Source: Microcyclospora pomicola (Eukaryota; Ascomycota; Dothideomycetes; Capnodiales). Taken from it: a DNA stretch of 64,000 nucleotides. Below the pieces are notes generated by a model that made no database searches, had not been told where the DNA came from, and saw nothing but the letters and a program-made list of their open reading frames with translations. The position numbers and the translations under genes were made by a program. Below, piece by piece: positions 45,349 through 56,055 of this stretch (position 1 is the stretch's first letter; each line of letters opens with the position of its first letter). The stretch spans positions 226,001-290,000 of the forward strand of contig NHNY01000033.1 in the NCBI GenBank assembly GCA_002786065.1, written 5' to 3'.

Positions 45349-46323
45349 ATGGCATTGGTACTGCTGAAGTCCTTCATCATGCCGGGCCAACAACCGACGA
45401 GGCGAATGTCGGGCGACCGGCCACAACAGCAACGACAGCAGAGCCCCACGCACTACTCCTCTCTTGCTCCGGCAGACCTCGAGGACGCCCGATCGGTCAT
45501 CTCCACGTCCAGCGACGACGGACCTGCTAGATACGACCGCCACGACGAAAAGTTCAGCGACAACTTCACCGACCTCAAAGGCCATACCCTGGGCACGCAT
45601 CCCACCACCCACACGGCAAGTCAACTCACAGGCCTCTTCCGCATCAATCCGCGCATGATCAGCGATGCCACAATTGGCTTGTCCGATGGCTTGACCGTTC
45701 CCTTTGCGCTCACCGCCGGACTGTCAGCGCTGGGCAACACGAACGTCGTGATCTATGGCGGCCTGGCGGAACTCATTGCCGGTGGCATCAGCATGGGCCT
45801 GGGTGGCTATCTCGGCGCGAAAAGCGAGGCCGAAGCCTATGCGGCGTCACTCGCCGAAACGAAGCGAGTGGTGCTGCAAGAGCCAGAGAAGGCGGCTCGC
45901 ATGGTCCGCACGACGTTTGAGAGCTACGACTTCGCGGAGGATGTGTTGACAGGAATGGTGTGCAGTCTCGGCCGTGATCCGTCAGGTATGGTCGAATTCC
46001 TGATGCGTTTCCACCACCAGTTGGCCGAGGCGGATTATGCGCCATCCAAGGCGTATGTGTCCGGGCTGACCATCTCGCTGGGGTACGTGACCGGAGGATT
46101 GGTAGCATTGCTGCCGTACCTATTCATGGATAGCATCCATCAAGCTTTCGTCGGGAGCGTGGCGGTGATGGCTCTGGCATTGTTCTTGTTCGGCTGGGCC
46201 AAAACGGCTTTGGTGGGCGAGAGTGACCGCTGGATCTGTCTGCAGAACGGAGTGCAGATGATGATTCTTGGTGGCGTGGCGGCTGCTGCGGCGATGGGCT
46301 GTGTCAAGGCCATTGGCGATTGA
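45349..46323 (+). CDS. CCC1: Vacuolar iron/manganese transporter (CCC1/VIT family)
   Basis: Single exon of 324 aa; ATG 45349 has a strong context, and an alternative in-frame ATG lies at 45379. An ~85-residue Ser/Gln-rich cytosolic head precedes the VIT domain. The family signature follows: RMISDATIGLSDGLTVPFAL, then GLAELIAGGISMGLGGYLGA and KSEAEAYAASLAETKRVV. A Glu-rich cytosolic metal-binding domain lies between the second and third helices (LQEPEKAARMVRTTFESYDF). Three further hydrophobic segments complete the five-helix layout. Ccc1 imports Fe2+ and Mn2+ into the vacuole and protects against iron overload. Its stop codon is 8 bp from that of PIG-M on the other strand. Confidence 0.92.
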   Translation: MALVLLKSFIMPGQQPTRRMSGDRPQQQRQQSPTHYSSLAPADLEDARSVISTSSDDGPARYDRHDEKFSDNFTDLKGHTLGTHPTTHTASQLTGLFRINPRMISDATIGLSDGLTVPFALTAGLSALGNTNVVIYGGLAELIAGGISMGLGGYLGAKSEAEAYAASLAETKRVVLQEPEKAARMVRTTFESYDFAEDVLTGMVCSLGRDPSGMVEFLMRFHHQLAEADYAPSKAYVSGLTISLGYVTGGLVALLPYLFMDSIHQAFVGSVAVMALALFLFGWAKTALVGESDRWICLQNGVQMMILGGVAAAAAMGCVKAIGD

Positions 46324-46331
46324 ACTCGGTT

Positions 46332-47710
46332 TTATTGATCCTTTTTCAGGCCGTCCGGCTTCATGGTCGTCGAATGCATCTTGGAGCCGATGTCATCCAC
46401 CACGATGCCAAGGATCCAGCAGTTGACGAGGAAGAAGAACACTGTGGCCAGCCACAAGCCCGGCACAAACGTCGACCGTCCGAGGAACTCCAACGCATAT
46501 CCTTGCTGAAGCCAGATGGCCTGCCCAGCAACCCACGACACCAGTGCGGTCACACCGAGCCAAGGCTTCTTGAGCATGGAGGAATCCGGCAGGTAGAATG
46601 GGAGGAAGACCATGTACCACAAGAAGTACTGATCCAGTCAGCTTGACCTCGCTCGACAATGTGGACCGACTTACTTGGCTGGTGCAGACCTTGTTAAAGG
46701 TCACGAATGCGAAAGTCTGGGCCAGCATGGTGCTGGCGAGATCTTTCTTCGCGAGGCACAGCGGAATCACCACCACAGACAGCAGTAGCTGAGGGATGAA
46801 GGCGAGGGATTCAATCTTGGAGCCTTCGATCCCTTGGGCGGAGTTGAGATGTAGCAGTGTATTGTAGATGGAGAAGTTGTGCCGGTGATCGATGCGGGTG
46901 AAGTGATAGAGGAAGGTATGCTGGACGAATGGCCATTGGTATCTGTGGGTGGAGATCAGCATAGAGATTCATCAAAAATGTTATCAATCAAACGTACACT
47001 ATCATCATGGAGAGACTGAGAGCTGAGAAGGATAAGAAAGACGTCAATGTCAACCTCACCCTCGCTCTGTTGATCGCATTGAACCATCGTGGAACGTCGC
47101 GATCCTGAACTCGTCCAGTCCAGCTGCCGATGACATCAGGACCAAGAGCCCAGAAGATGCTGGTCGCATAGATGAACGGATAGATCTTGAAATGCACGCC
47201 CAGGCCGAGGAGGATGCCCGCCCCGGCCCAGCGTCGTTGCGTGATGGTCCAGAGGAGCGCGACGACGATGACCGCGAGCAATCCCTCGGAGCTCCCCCTC
47301 GTGCTGATGTTAGCCACCATGGGATTCAGCAGCCAGATGCTCGCGAATCTCAGCGCGCGCTCCGTGTTCATGCCGCGCGAACGCAACACCAGCATGATCA
47401 GCCATCCCGTGACGACGTCGCCGGCGGCGAACAGCGCCTTGCCGAACTCGAACCACCATCCGCCGAAGGTCGTCGGATACAGAAGCCAGGCCAACAGAGG
47501 GGTGTAGCGGTAGGTAGCTCGGTCGTAGGGTGAGCGGCCTTTCGCAATGAATCGCGCGGCATCGGTGAAGACTAGGTAGTCGATGTCGGTGTATTTAAAG
47601 GGGCTGTTGGCGTCTTGCCAGCGGCCGTAGAAGAGCAGGACGACCCGGAAGAGAATTGCAACGGTGAACACATAGACTGGACGCGAGAAGAAGGTCGTCG
47701 TGAAACTCAT
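46332..47710 (-). CDS. GPI14: GPI mannosyltransferase 1 catalytic subunit (PIG-M/Gpi14)
   Basis: Exons 47710-46998, 46942-46675 and 46628-46332 (introns 55 and 46 nt) encode 425 aa. The DXD motif characteristic of PIG-M is at residues 42-44 (KYTDIDYLVFTDAARF) in the first luminal loop. It is followed by GRSPYDRATYRYTPLLAWLL, FKIYPFIYATSIFW, and, after the first splice, QWPFVQHTFLYHFTRIDHRH and NFSIY. The second junction restores FNKVCTSQYFLWYMVFLPFY. The protein is hydrophobic throughout. It transfers the first alpha-1,4-mannose to GlcN-PI on the luminal side of the ER. It overlaps tail-to-tail with the iron transporter transcript and diverges from the PPxY protein. Confidence 0.95.
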
Positions 47711-48353
47711 CTTGGAATCTGACGTCTGCTTATTACTTGGCGATTCTTGCTGCGGCTCCAGCCATTGGAAGGATTCTTGACGTATTCTGAGCACGCGACA
47801 CAAGGCCTGGTGTGCCGCGTCGGAGGAACTGGTTCGGCGCGCCGTCTGCTTACGGCCGAAGACTTGCACACTGTATCGGTAGAGACTGTGTGATGCTCGA
47901 CGGTGATGAGGATGATTCTTCCCAGGCGCCAGAATTCCTTGATGATGTCGAACGGATTGCTGGACTGAGAGATCGGAGGCGCAGTTGGCCCGTTGGCGTC
48001 AATCTTTGCTGCATCGGGCAGTCGTCGAGCTCGATCCCCGGATTATTCATTGCCCCCCACCTCGACCTCACCCTCCACCATTACAGATACTGCGCCTCAA
48101 TCCCTACCTTAAGAACAGGCTACAACATAACGTTCATTATATATCACTGCCGACGGTATCGTTCGAAAGCACATCTTACTCTTGCCGTTGTCTTGGTTCA
48201 GTTCTGGCAAGTTATTCCAATTCTTAAGTCTGAAGGACATCGCACACAGTATCCTGGTGCCTGATCTGCTCTGCCAACACCAAGCTGCGCACATCAAACT
48301 GCAAAATGCTCAACTAGTCAAGACAACAAAATCATCATCACCTCGCGTCCAAT
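47711..48353. other. Divergent promoter region, PIG-M / PPxY protein
   Basis: 643 bp between two start codons on opposite strands; both promoters are expected here. No other feature recognised. Confidence 0.5.
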
Positions 48354-50186
48354 ATGGTCCTCAGACGAGACCCTAGTCGCGTCAGCGGGTCTGTTGAAGG
48401 CGCGGCCACAGCATACCAAGAGCTCCATCAACAGCAGAACTCGCAAGCGGTCAATCAGACTGCAGCTGTTCGAGCTCTACCCGTGCAACAGTCAAATCTC
48501 GCAGTACCTAGCCCGTCGGGGCTGCCGCCATCCTACGCGGAAAGTGTCGGAGCAGGACCTGCCGCGTCAATCGCATCTGGTGGGCCTGCTTCAGACAACA
48601 AAAGCTCGTCTGGATCACTGTCAGACTCGGACTCGGACGCAGACTCTGCGGATTTCGATGTCGAGTCCCTCCAGGGCGATGAGGAAGACTGGGCTCTTGA
48701 CGAGGCGGTCCCAGACCCCCCCTCCTACGAGGAAACCCAAGGCCAACGCCGTACATCCGAGGAATTGGTCCAGGACGTACTCACCACATCTCATGGTCCT
48801 GATCGTGCGGAACAGACTCTCGAGCCACTTCCATGCCCAGTCGTTATTCCACAACGCCGACCAGGCGACAGGGGCCGAGGATTTGTCCGTGCATACGCCC
48901 CGATGCTAGCAAACCACGGCATCGAGCAGGAGCAGTTCCTGGCATTCCTGAAGAGCTTCCACAAAGCAAGTCTGACAAGCCCGCTCTTCATTGCTGTCCA
49001 GGTATCGGCGTCGCTCGCAAGTTTCGTGCCTGGTGTCATCGCAATGGCAGTCGCATCAGCTCTAAGCGTGGCCGCACGTGCCAGTCGGGATGTACAGTAC
49101 CGACCGAGAGCCAACCACTTCCTGGACCGCATGAACGAGCAGATGTTCATGCCGGCGGGACTCTACGCTATGGTGGTAAAGTACAAGCAAGACTCCAGTC
49201 CGAGCCGAAACAGTCGCTACACACCCGTGGGCGCTGAAATTGGTATCGGGACGGAGAAGATCAACTTGACTGCGAGCCATGCCATTGCCAAGGCCACTCG
49301 ACCGGCGTCCAATGAGAGCAACCGCACGCTCAACAGCCACATGGAAGATCTTCGTATAGCGTCCGACTCGAAGGCAGGAACCATTGAACTTCCACAAGTC
49401 GCGCCACTTATCTTCCCGTACCTCGATCGCGCCATGGATCTCAAAACAGGCGCCGGGCCCATGCAAGACAGTGGGAGAGATCCTGGAGTGTTCTTGCAAG
49501 ACTACAAAGACCGCAGAGCACACAATGCCTTCGCCACGCGGGGCCTGGATGATTTTCTGATGCCGGGTCAAGACCAAAGGGGATCCGAGTCGAAGTCTGC
49601 CGACAACACTCTCGGCAGTATCTTCGCCGAAAGAAGGGATCGCCGCCATGACAAGTATGCTGCCAAGCTTGAGAACCGTATCGACAAACAGCTGGAGAAG
49701 TCCCAGGAGAGAGTCTTGAAGTATGAGCGCAGACTTTCGGAAGGCCGCTTGTTGAGTCGCCATAAGCAGATGAAGTACGAGCGGCACACGCGGGCGCTGG
49801 AATCCTTGACGCAAACGCGACGCGGTCTCTGTGGATCCCGCAGAGGTCATGGTGGGTTGGTGGGCTCACTACTGACAGCAGCAGTCAACTCATACAACGA
49901 GAAGCCAACTGCTGGACCATCGAGCCAAAATGGGAACACAGCGCCTTCAAGACATGCGAGTTCCGCCTCATTAGCCCCTTCACTTGATTACAAAGGAAGA
50001 GGCTTGGCTGAGCAAGGTTACGCGGCCACTCGATACCAGCCACCTTTAGATTCGCGCGGACCAACAAGAGCTCCTGGACCTGCAAGAAGAGTGGTGAAGG
50101 AGGATGTCCTCTACCTTATGATCGTTAATATGCCTTCGAGTGCAGAGCTAGCAGAAGCTCGAGATTTGCTTGGATTACCGCAATGA
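48354..50186 (+). CDS. Fungal protein of unknown function with two PPSY motifs
   Basis: Single exon of 610 aa. Two PPxY motifs occur in the disordered N-terminus, PPSY at residues 58-61 and 122-125, which are ligands for WW domains such as those of the Rsp5 ubiquitin ligase. Between them is an acidic serine-rich tract (GSLSDSDSDADSADFD). Residues about 163-278 form the most protein-like block: PVVIPQRRPGDRGRGFVRAY, GIEQEQFLAFLKSFHKAS, and hydrophobic Ala/Val-rich segments (SASLASFVPGVIAMAVASAL) that could be membrane-associated. They are followed by PRANHFLDRMNEQMFMPAGL. A charged, likely coiled-coil region (about 430-500; RIDKQLEKSQERVLKYERRL) comes later. I recognise the layout as a widespread uncharacterised fungal family but know no function. 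Confidence 0.75.
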   Translation: MVLRRDPSRVSGSVEGAATAYQELHQQQNSQAVNQTAAVRALPVQQSNLAVPSPSGLPPSYAESVGAGPAASIASGGPASDNKSSSGSLSDSDSDADSADFDVESLQGDEEDWALDEAVPDPPSYEETQGQRRTSEELVQDVLTTSHGPDRAEQTLEPLPCPVVIPQRRPGDRGRGFVRAYAPMLANHGIEQEQFLAFLKSFHKASLTSPLFIAVQVSASLASFVPGVIAMAVASALSVAARASRDVQYRPRANHFLDRMNEQMFMPAGLYAMVVKYKQDSSPSRNSRYTPVGAEIGIGTEKINLTASHAIAKATRPASNESNRTLNSHMEDLRIASDSKAGTIELPQVAPLIFPYLDRAMDLKTGAGPMQDSGRDPGVFLQDYKDRRAHNAFATRGLDDFLMPGQDQRGSESKSADNTLGSIFAERRDRRHDKYAAKLENRIDKQLEKSQERVLKYERRLSEGRLLSRHKQMKYERHTRALESLTQTRRGLCGSRRGHGGLVGSLLTAAVNSYNEKPTAGPSSQNGNTAPSRHASSASLAPSLDYKGRGLAEQGYAATRYQPPLDSRGPTRAPGPARRVVKEDVLYLMIVNMPSSAELAEARDLLGLPQ

Positions 50187-50598
50187 AAATCGACTTTACA
50201 TGCTATGCTTGTTCGAACTATACCTATTCACGCTCCAGTGGCTTTTCAATACTCCACCCTTGACGGGTATGCCGTAAATCACGACTGAACGGCACATCAA
50301 TTACATCCGACGCCAGTCCATATATATACCATAACGGTGTCATGTGGCATTCACACGTCTTGCTGGCATCTTGCGAGCAACTATGCTCGATCGTGACCAC
50401 GTATACAGTTCTCATGCGGACTGTAGCGACCACGAGCAGAGTTGTTGCAGCAAACAATTTCACCATCGATCTATATATACAAACACCAAAACTACAGTTT
50501 TATGGTATAGCAACACTCTCTGCCTGCGTTTCCAAGCCCACTTCGCGGACTTCAGCATCCTCACTCACGAGAAAACAACACGAAGGTATTCTCACATC
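50187..50598. other. Intergenic, no gene recognised
   Basis: 412 bp between two plus-strand genes, presumably the promoter of the acidic protein. Short TATATATA runs near 50325 and 50472. Confidence 0.5.
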
Positions 50599-51210
50599 AT
50601 GTCTTCCGGCTCCGCAGAAACCCCACAGGAGAACCTCTCGACCATCGAGCATGTAGGCGAGCAAAGCGGTTCTACGAGTGACAGTGACGAAGAGAGCTCG
50701 CCATCGACTCGCTCGGCATCTCTGGGATCAGAGCAATCTCCTCAAGAAACCGACGCCTCAGACTCTGACGAGCACGGTCAGGATCTGCTAGGCGTCGCCC
50801 CACAACCTGGCCGACGAGGCGTGGTATCTTCGCCAGGCTTGAGTCAGATCAGTCGGATCTCTCGTGAACGGAGTCGCATTCGCCGTTTGAGGGCCGGTGA
50901 ACCAGACCTCGGGCCTGGCGGACGTCCAAATGAAGCTGCCGACGAGGGGAGGTTCGTACGTCGGCGCAGCCCTTCGTCTGAATATGAGCGGACCCGCAAT
51001 GCACCAACGAGGACGTCGCAGGCGGCACATCCTTCCGGTAGCGGCTCTGCCGACTCAGCACAAAGGCCCGGTTCGGAGGAAGATGCCGAGGAGCAAGGCA
51101 GCCCAGCATCGACGAGGACCTTGCAAGGACGACAAACGGAGGATGTCCCCGTTCGTGCAGACCACGAACGGGATACAGAAGATGACAGCGACGAGTCTGA
51201 AGGAGCATGA
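50599..51210 (+). CDS. Acidic serine-rich hypothetical protein (203 aa)
   Basis: Single open frame from ATG 50599. It is nearly all Ser, Glu, Asp, Arg, Pro and Gly and predicted to be disordered. Acidic runs occur at both ends (STSDSDEESSPSTRSASLG; DHERDTEDDSDESEGA) with an arginine-rich middle (RISRERSRIRRLRAGE). No domain, signal peptide or membrane segment. Continuous frame and composition favour a real gene, but there is no family support. It is convergent with the gene at 51397-52224. Confidence 0.5.
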   Translation: MSSGSAETPQENLSTIEHVGEQSGSTSDSDEESSPSTRSASLGSEQSPQETDASDSDEHGQDLLGVAPQPGRRGVVSSPGLSQISRISRERSRIRRLRAGEPDLGPGGRPNEAADEGRFVRRRSPSSEYERTRNAPTRTSQAAHPSGSGSADSAQRPGSEEDAEEQGSPASTRTLQGRQTEDVPVRADHERDTEDDSDESEGA

Positions 51211-51396
51211 GAGGAGGACACTTGAAGATCTTAGATCGCTCATACAAGTCAAGCTGGACTTGACCTTGACGTGACGGTCATGATCTTGCCTTGTTTCATG
51301 TAGTATATCGAGCATATGACTGGTGTGAAGAGATTATATGCAGTATAGTAGTGACCACCGTCTGAGCTCATCGTGTTGATCCGAATCGAGCGATGT

Positions 51397-52224
51397 CTAC
51401 GTCGTACTCGTGCATGATTCACCTAAACTCGTACTTGGGTCGTGACCATCACGATCGCTGATACTTCCACTGACTGGGGCCCCTTCAGACTCCTCGCCAA
51501 CCTCCGTGACTTTCACTTCGTTCCACGACAATGGACAATCTCGGGCTTTCGTCGTCTTCTTGCGTCCCTCGATCGCGACATCCTTCCAGCCCAGCACGTC
51601 GCTCGTCAGCGAGCCCGTGAACGTGCGGCAGTCGTGCCGCGCGAAGACGATGTAGGCGACGTTCGTCTCGACCACCGTCCCGCCGTCGAGGAGCCGCAGC
51701 ACCGGCGCCTTCCATCGCATCCAGAACTTGGGCTGGCGGAAACTGTTCTTCTCGAAGGCTCGGAAGCGCGCGTTTTCTTGGCGGTCCGACGCTTCCACGC
51801 CGGTCTCGTCTTCTTCGTCCTCGTCCTCGTCGGACTCGTCGCTGTCGTCGGAGTGAGATTCAGCCGCCTCTGGAGCACTCTCAGCCGCGTCCTCTTCTGT
51901 TTCTGACTCCTGCTCCTCTGACTCGGCAGCTTCGTACTCCGCCACCAGTCTTTCTAACGCTTTCCGATTGCCGGCCAGCAGCGCAACCCCGTCCGTCGTG
52001 CCGGTCCCGGCGAAGGTCCCCACAAGCGCTTCCCCCGTCTCGTCTAGGCCGTGGATCTCAAAGGAACGGAACACCTTGGCCGCAGCTGGAGCATCGTCCA
52101 CGGCACTGCTGATGATGGAGTACGCCCCAAACGCCTTTCGGACATCGAATGCCTGGGCTTCTCTTCGTTGAGAGTGACGCGGGAGACGCTTCTGCGAGAA
52201 TGCGCGGTCTTGCCAGTCGTCCAT
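51397..52224 (-). CDS. Hypothetical protein with central acidic tract (275 aa)
   Basis: Single exon from ATG 52224. The N-terminal ~110 residues look globular (FDVRKAFGAYSIISSAVDDA, VFRSFEIHGLDETGEALVGT). A long Glu/Asp/Ser tract follows (roughly residues 98-145). Then comes a second compact block (FRQPKFWMRWKAPVLRLLDG, TNVAYIVFARHDCRTFTGSL, SDVLGWKDVAIEGRKKT). The two globular parts have predicted beta-strand character, and the first segment MDDWQDRAFSQKRLPRHSQR is basic. I do not recognise the family. Coding status is likely because the conserved-looking parts are in one frame and unlike the antisense frames. Confidence 0.65.
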   Translation of the reverse strand: MDDWQDRAFSQKRLPRHSQRREAQAFDVRKAFGAYSIISSAVDDAPAAAKVFRSFEIHGLDETGEALVGTFAGTGTTDGVALLAGNRKALERLVAEYEAAESEEQESETEEDAAESAPEAAESHSDDSDESDEDEDEEDETGVEASDRQENARFRAFEKNSFRQPKFWMRWKAPVLRLLDGGTVVETNVAYIVFARHDCRTFTGSLTSDVLGWKDVAIEGRKKTTKARDCPLSWNEVKVTEVGEESEGAPVSGSISDRDGHDPSTSLGESCTSTT

Positions 52225-53950
52225 GTCTTATGTGTAAGAGAGATATTTGAGCAAATCTGGATTCTGGGTCATGGATGTAAATACAGTGGCGATCCGTAGA
52301 GATGAGCCCCTTCGCAGCGTGAAAGACGCAAGATCGCTCATGCAGGACACGTGAGCACTCCTATCAAACCAGGGACTGTTCGAGATACGCTCTATCAGGT
52401 CTATCTCGGTATTTGAGTCTCACACGCAATACGTTTCTGTAGAAGAACGGCCGCGTTACCCGCAGCAGGAAAGGTGACGACTGCATTGCTGCGAGACCGT
52501 TGTCTGATTTGTTGAGAAGCAAGCCGTGCTAATGGGTGCTCCCGAAGGCTCCATGTATGGTGGAGCCCGCCTGGCAGAGTTATGAGGCTGCCAGACAGAA
52601 GACATACAGCCTACGAAATGCGTTCAGGATCATGAATCGGCATACAGACAAGGACGTCAGTATCAGAGATACATTCAGTCATATCAGTGTTGAGGCCGTA
52701 TATGAGTATCAGCATTAGAGATGATGCCGCAAGCCAAAACCTGTCGGAGTACCGGATGCGGCATTCTCCTGGACTCAGTGTGCCGACTTGGTTCATGTTG
52801 TTACATCGCACCAGCACATCCTTCGGACTCGAACAAAAATCGCGCAGAAGCATGCGATGATTGACTTCACCTCCCGTGCTATCTGCGCGCTAGATTGCAT
52901 CATGATTGCCGCCTCGAGGAACATCCCCAGATTGGGTGCTCCAGAGTTACACTGACGAAGCGCAATGAAACCTTGGCCCAATCGGTGTGAACAGTCCGTC
53001 CGCGCTGACGGCCACGCCGCCAACATGAAGTCACCCCTCCGCCCGGCCGTCTTCTTCCTCGTCGATCTTCGGACGGAACAGACGACATACCACTGCTGAG
53101 GCCGTCTGTAGGATCGCGCTAGAACGACGTGAAACGATCGACTCTCGGCGCAGATCAGTGTGGCGCCATCATGCAAAGCCCGCCACCACCAATCAAGCGC
53201 GATAACGTTCTCCGACATGCCGCAGCGCTGCACGCCAGCAGATCTTGGCCGACATGGACGCTCCTCCGAAGGCTAACGACCACTTGAGCCGTCACGTATC
53301 TCAGCGTAGATATCGTGCTGCGCTGCGATCCATCGACGAGGTGTTGGTGCCCTGGAATAGCCGTACTGCAGAGCGCAGCCAGTTGGTGATGCTCCAGCCG
53401 CAGCGTCGACGACCTCGCCACGCAACACCAACGACAGTCGACACGGAAGTGCTTCGCCACTGGCGCGGACAAGCAATACCAAGCATGGCAGCCGAGTCGC
53501 TAAGCGATGCTGCGCGCCAGCCCGCGAGCCATACATGATACAGTACAGGACGTCCAGCCGACCGCGGAGCTAGGAGATTAGTCGCAGCAAGCATGAGGGC
53601 GACAGACCAATCTCCTCCTCACCTCACGCTTCCCGCCGAGTGCAGGCCTGCTACGCCATCTTGGGCAGGTACCTGCATCTCGCCGATCCATGGCTTCAGA
53701 CAGGTTCCATCCAGTAGCATCGCCGCTGCAGGTTACCATCCCAGCCGGACGCTGTCGTCTTTCGACACGCTCATCATGGCCTTGGTATGATTGCAGGGCT
53801 GAGGGAGGCAGTGTCCGGCTGGGATGGTTCTCTTGAGAGCAAGGCCTATATATTGGGTCTCTTCGACCTGCAACAAGAACGATATCACTTCCCTACCATC
53901 CGCAGCAACAAGCACCACTCGCTCAATCAATCCACATTCGCTTCTTCGAC
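52225..53950. other. Long intergenic region, nothing recognised
   Basis: 1.7 kb. Several frames of about 90-150 codons overlap on both strands but are Arg/Ser-rich without motifs. The last ~200 bp should be the promoter and leader of the aspartic protease gene. Confidence 0.45.
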
Positions 53951-55211
53951 ATGTCTTCTTTCAAGGCCGTCACCGCCGCATTGGCACTCGGTAGCCTGGC
54001 TGCTGCTGCTCCGACTCAGATCCACGGCCGCTCTCAATTCAAGGTCGCTCAGGTCGCCACCAACGGCACCGTCTTCAAGAGTGGTCCCCTCTCGATGATG
54101 AAGACCTACAACAAGTACGCCAGCAAGGGCGCCGTGGCCCCCGCTCATGTCATCCAGGCTGCCGCCGATGCTGAGCAGAGCGGCACGGTCACTGCCTCTC
54201 CTGAGTCGTACGATGCTGCCTACCTCATTCCCGTCCAGGTCGGCTCCAACACGCTGAACCTGGACCTGGACACCGGCAGTTCTGATCTGTGAGTCTCTTC
54301 ATCGCGGAAGACCATTCAGGAGTCCTCTGCTAACGCATCCCAGCTGGGTGTTCTCCACCGTCACTCCTTCGGAGGACCAGGGTACCCACAGCCTCTACGA
54401 CCCTAGCCAAAGTGGTTCGTTGGAGGACGGTGAATCCTGGACCATCGGCTATGGTGACGGATCCGGCGCCAGCGGCACCGTCTACGCCGACACCGTGGTG
54501 GTCGGTGGTGTGACGGCCACCTCTCAAGCAGTCGAAGCCGCCACTTCTGCATCGGCCTCCTTCGTCAAAGGAAAGGAGGATGGTCTCATCGGCATGGCGT
54601 TCAGCAGCATCAACACCGTCACTCCCAACCAGGCCACCACTTTCTTCGACACCGTCATGAGCAGCCTGGCCTCGCCACTTTTCACCGCCGACCTCAAATA
54701 CCAGACCGCTGGAGAATACACGTTCGGGTACATCGACGACTCCAAATACACCGGCGACATCACCTACAACCAGGTCGACAACTCGCAAGGCTTCTGGGGC
54801 TTCACCGCTGGCTCCACGGGTACCGACGCCGACAACCTCAACAACGACATTGGCTCCGCCATCGCCGACACCGGCACCACCCTCGCTTACATCCCCGACG
54901 CCAACGTCGAGGACTACTACAGCAACGTCTCCGGCGCCGAGATGAGCAGCACCTACGGCGGCTACGTCTTCGACTGCGACACCACCCTGCCCGACTTCTA
55001 CATCTCCATCGGCGGCGCCACCTACGACATCCCCGGCGACTACATCAACTTCGCCCCCAACGGCGACGGCACCTGCTTCGGCGGCATCCAGTCCAACTCC
55101 GGCATCGGCCTGACCATCCTCGGCGACGTCTTCCTCAAGGCCGTCTACGTCGTCTTCTCGCAGACCGACGGCGCCGACAGCCCGACCATCGGTTTCGCGT
55201 CCCAAGCATAG
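53951..55211 (+). CDS. Secreted pepsin-type aspartic protease
   Basis: Exons 53951-54288 and 54344-55211, with a 55-nt intron (GTGAGT, branch GCTAACG, acceptor CCCAG), encode 401 aa. There is a signal peptide (MSSFKAVTAALALGSLAAAA) and a ~60-residue propeptide. The mature enzyme starts near AEQSGTVTASPESYDAAYL. Both catalytic aspartates are present: LDLDTGSSDLWVFS, split by the intron within DLW, and AIADTGTTLAYIPD. The flap tyrosine sits in WTIGYGDGSGASGTVYADT. One cysteine pair flanks FDCDTTLPDF and GDGTCFGGI. The layout is that of penicillopepsin/aspergillopepsin I (MEROPS A1). The third-position GC bias is stronger than in neighbours, typical of highly expressed secreted enzymes. Confidence 0.95.
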
Positions 55212-56055
55212 ACGGATGGTGAGGTAACTTACATGTTCCACGACCGTAGATGGTCATTTGGCAAACTTCGCATTCACGCATTCGACGGCGTTCACTTGTA
55301 CATACGACATGATATCTCTTTATTTTCCGTACTAGTCATATATGAATCATTTCGTTTCTGAACATTGGTTTTCGTTGCTTCCCTTGATGTTCTGACTTGA
55401 GTATCGCTACATTTTCGGGAACTGTTGTGGATCAGTCACGTGCCGCGAGTCGAGGTGGAATGTCAACAGCAACGAGCTGGCCTTGTAGTATCTTGCATCA
55501 CACATCGCAGCGTGGAGATCAGTTTTTCCATGCTCGAACCCTCCATGTCTGATGTCTCGTTGGGTCGCTAACGATCATTCCGATGCTATTGAAGCGCCCA
55601 GGTACCTCATCAAAGGTACAACCTGAGTGGATCACCTCCGCCTTGTCCGGTGGTCAGATACATGTTTCGTACCATTTGCAATCCTCGCCCAGCAGGCTCC
55701 GTCATGAAGTAAAGTAGCATGTCATTCGCGGAGAGCCTGTCCGCGGAGGGGATCGATGCTCGCTGGGTACCTGTCGAGGATTATCCATTTCCTAGCCTTT
55801 GGTGTCCTTGTTCGGGTATCGTGTTGTCGCGATGTGGCGAGTGCTCGTGTCTGTTAGCGCAGTGACCACGCTAGAGCAATGGAATCGCATCATTGTTCAT
55901 GACGTTGTTGTACGAATGACGATCAGCCTCAGACATACCGTATTGTTCCACGGCTTGGATTTGAGCAGCGTTCATACATGCAGTCGTTTGATGCAGAGCG
56001 ATCCTTCCCGACCTCGCGTGGAAACGTCACGAATCCGTGGCTCTTCTCACGAGCA
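55212..56055. other. Intergenic between convergent genes, nothing recognised
   Basis: 844 bp holding the 3' flanks of the protease and NNF1 genes. No coding or RNA feature seen. Confidence 0.5.

Noticed and set aside
44689-45624. 311-codon minus-strand frame
   Set aside because: Arg/Ser-rich, no domain, and overlaps the start of the CCC1-type transporter.
49062-49850. 262-codon minus-strand frame
   Set aside because: Antisense of the PPxY protein, without motifs.
53155-53538. Overlapping 80-105 codon frames on both strands
   Set aside because: Arg/Ser-rich on both strands, mutually overlapping, with no splice signals linking them into a plausible gene.
54330-55241. 303-codon minus-strand frame of Val/Gly/Ala/Asp-rich sequence
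   Set aside because: Antisense shadow of the aspartic protease exon, produced by its strong third-position C bias.
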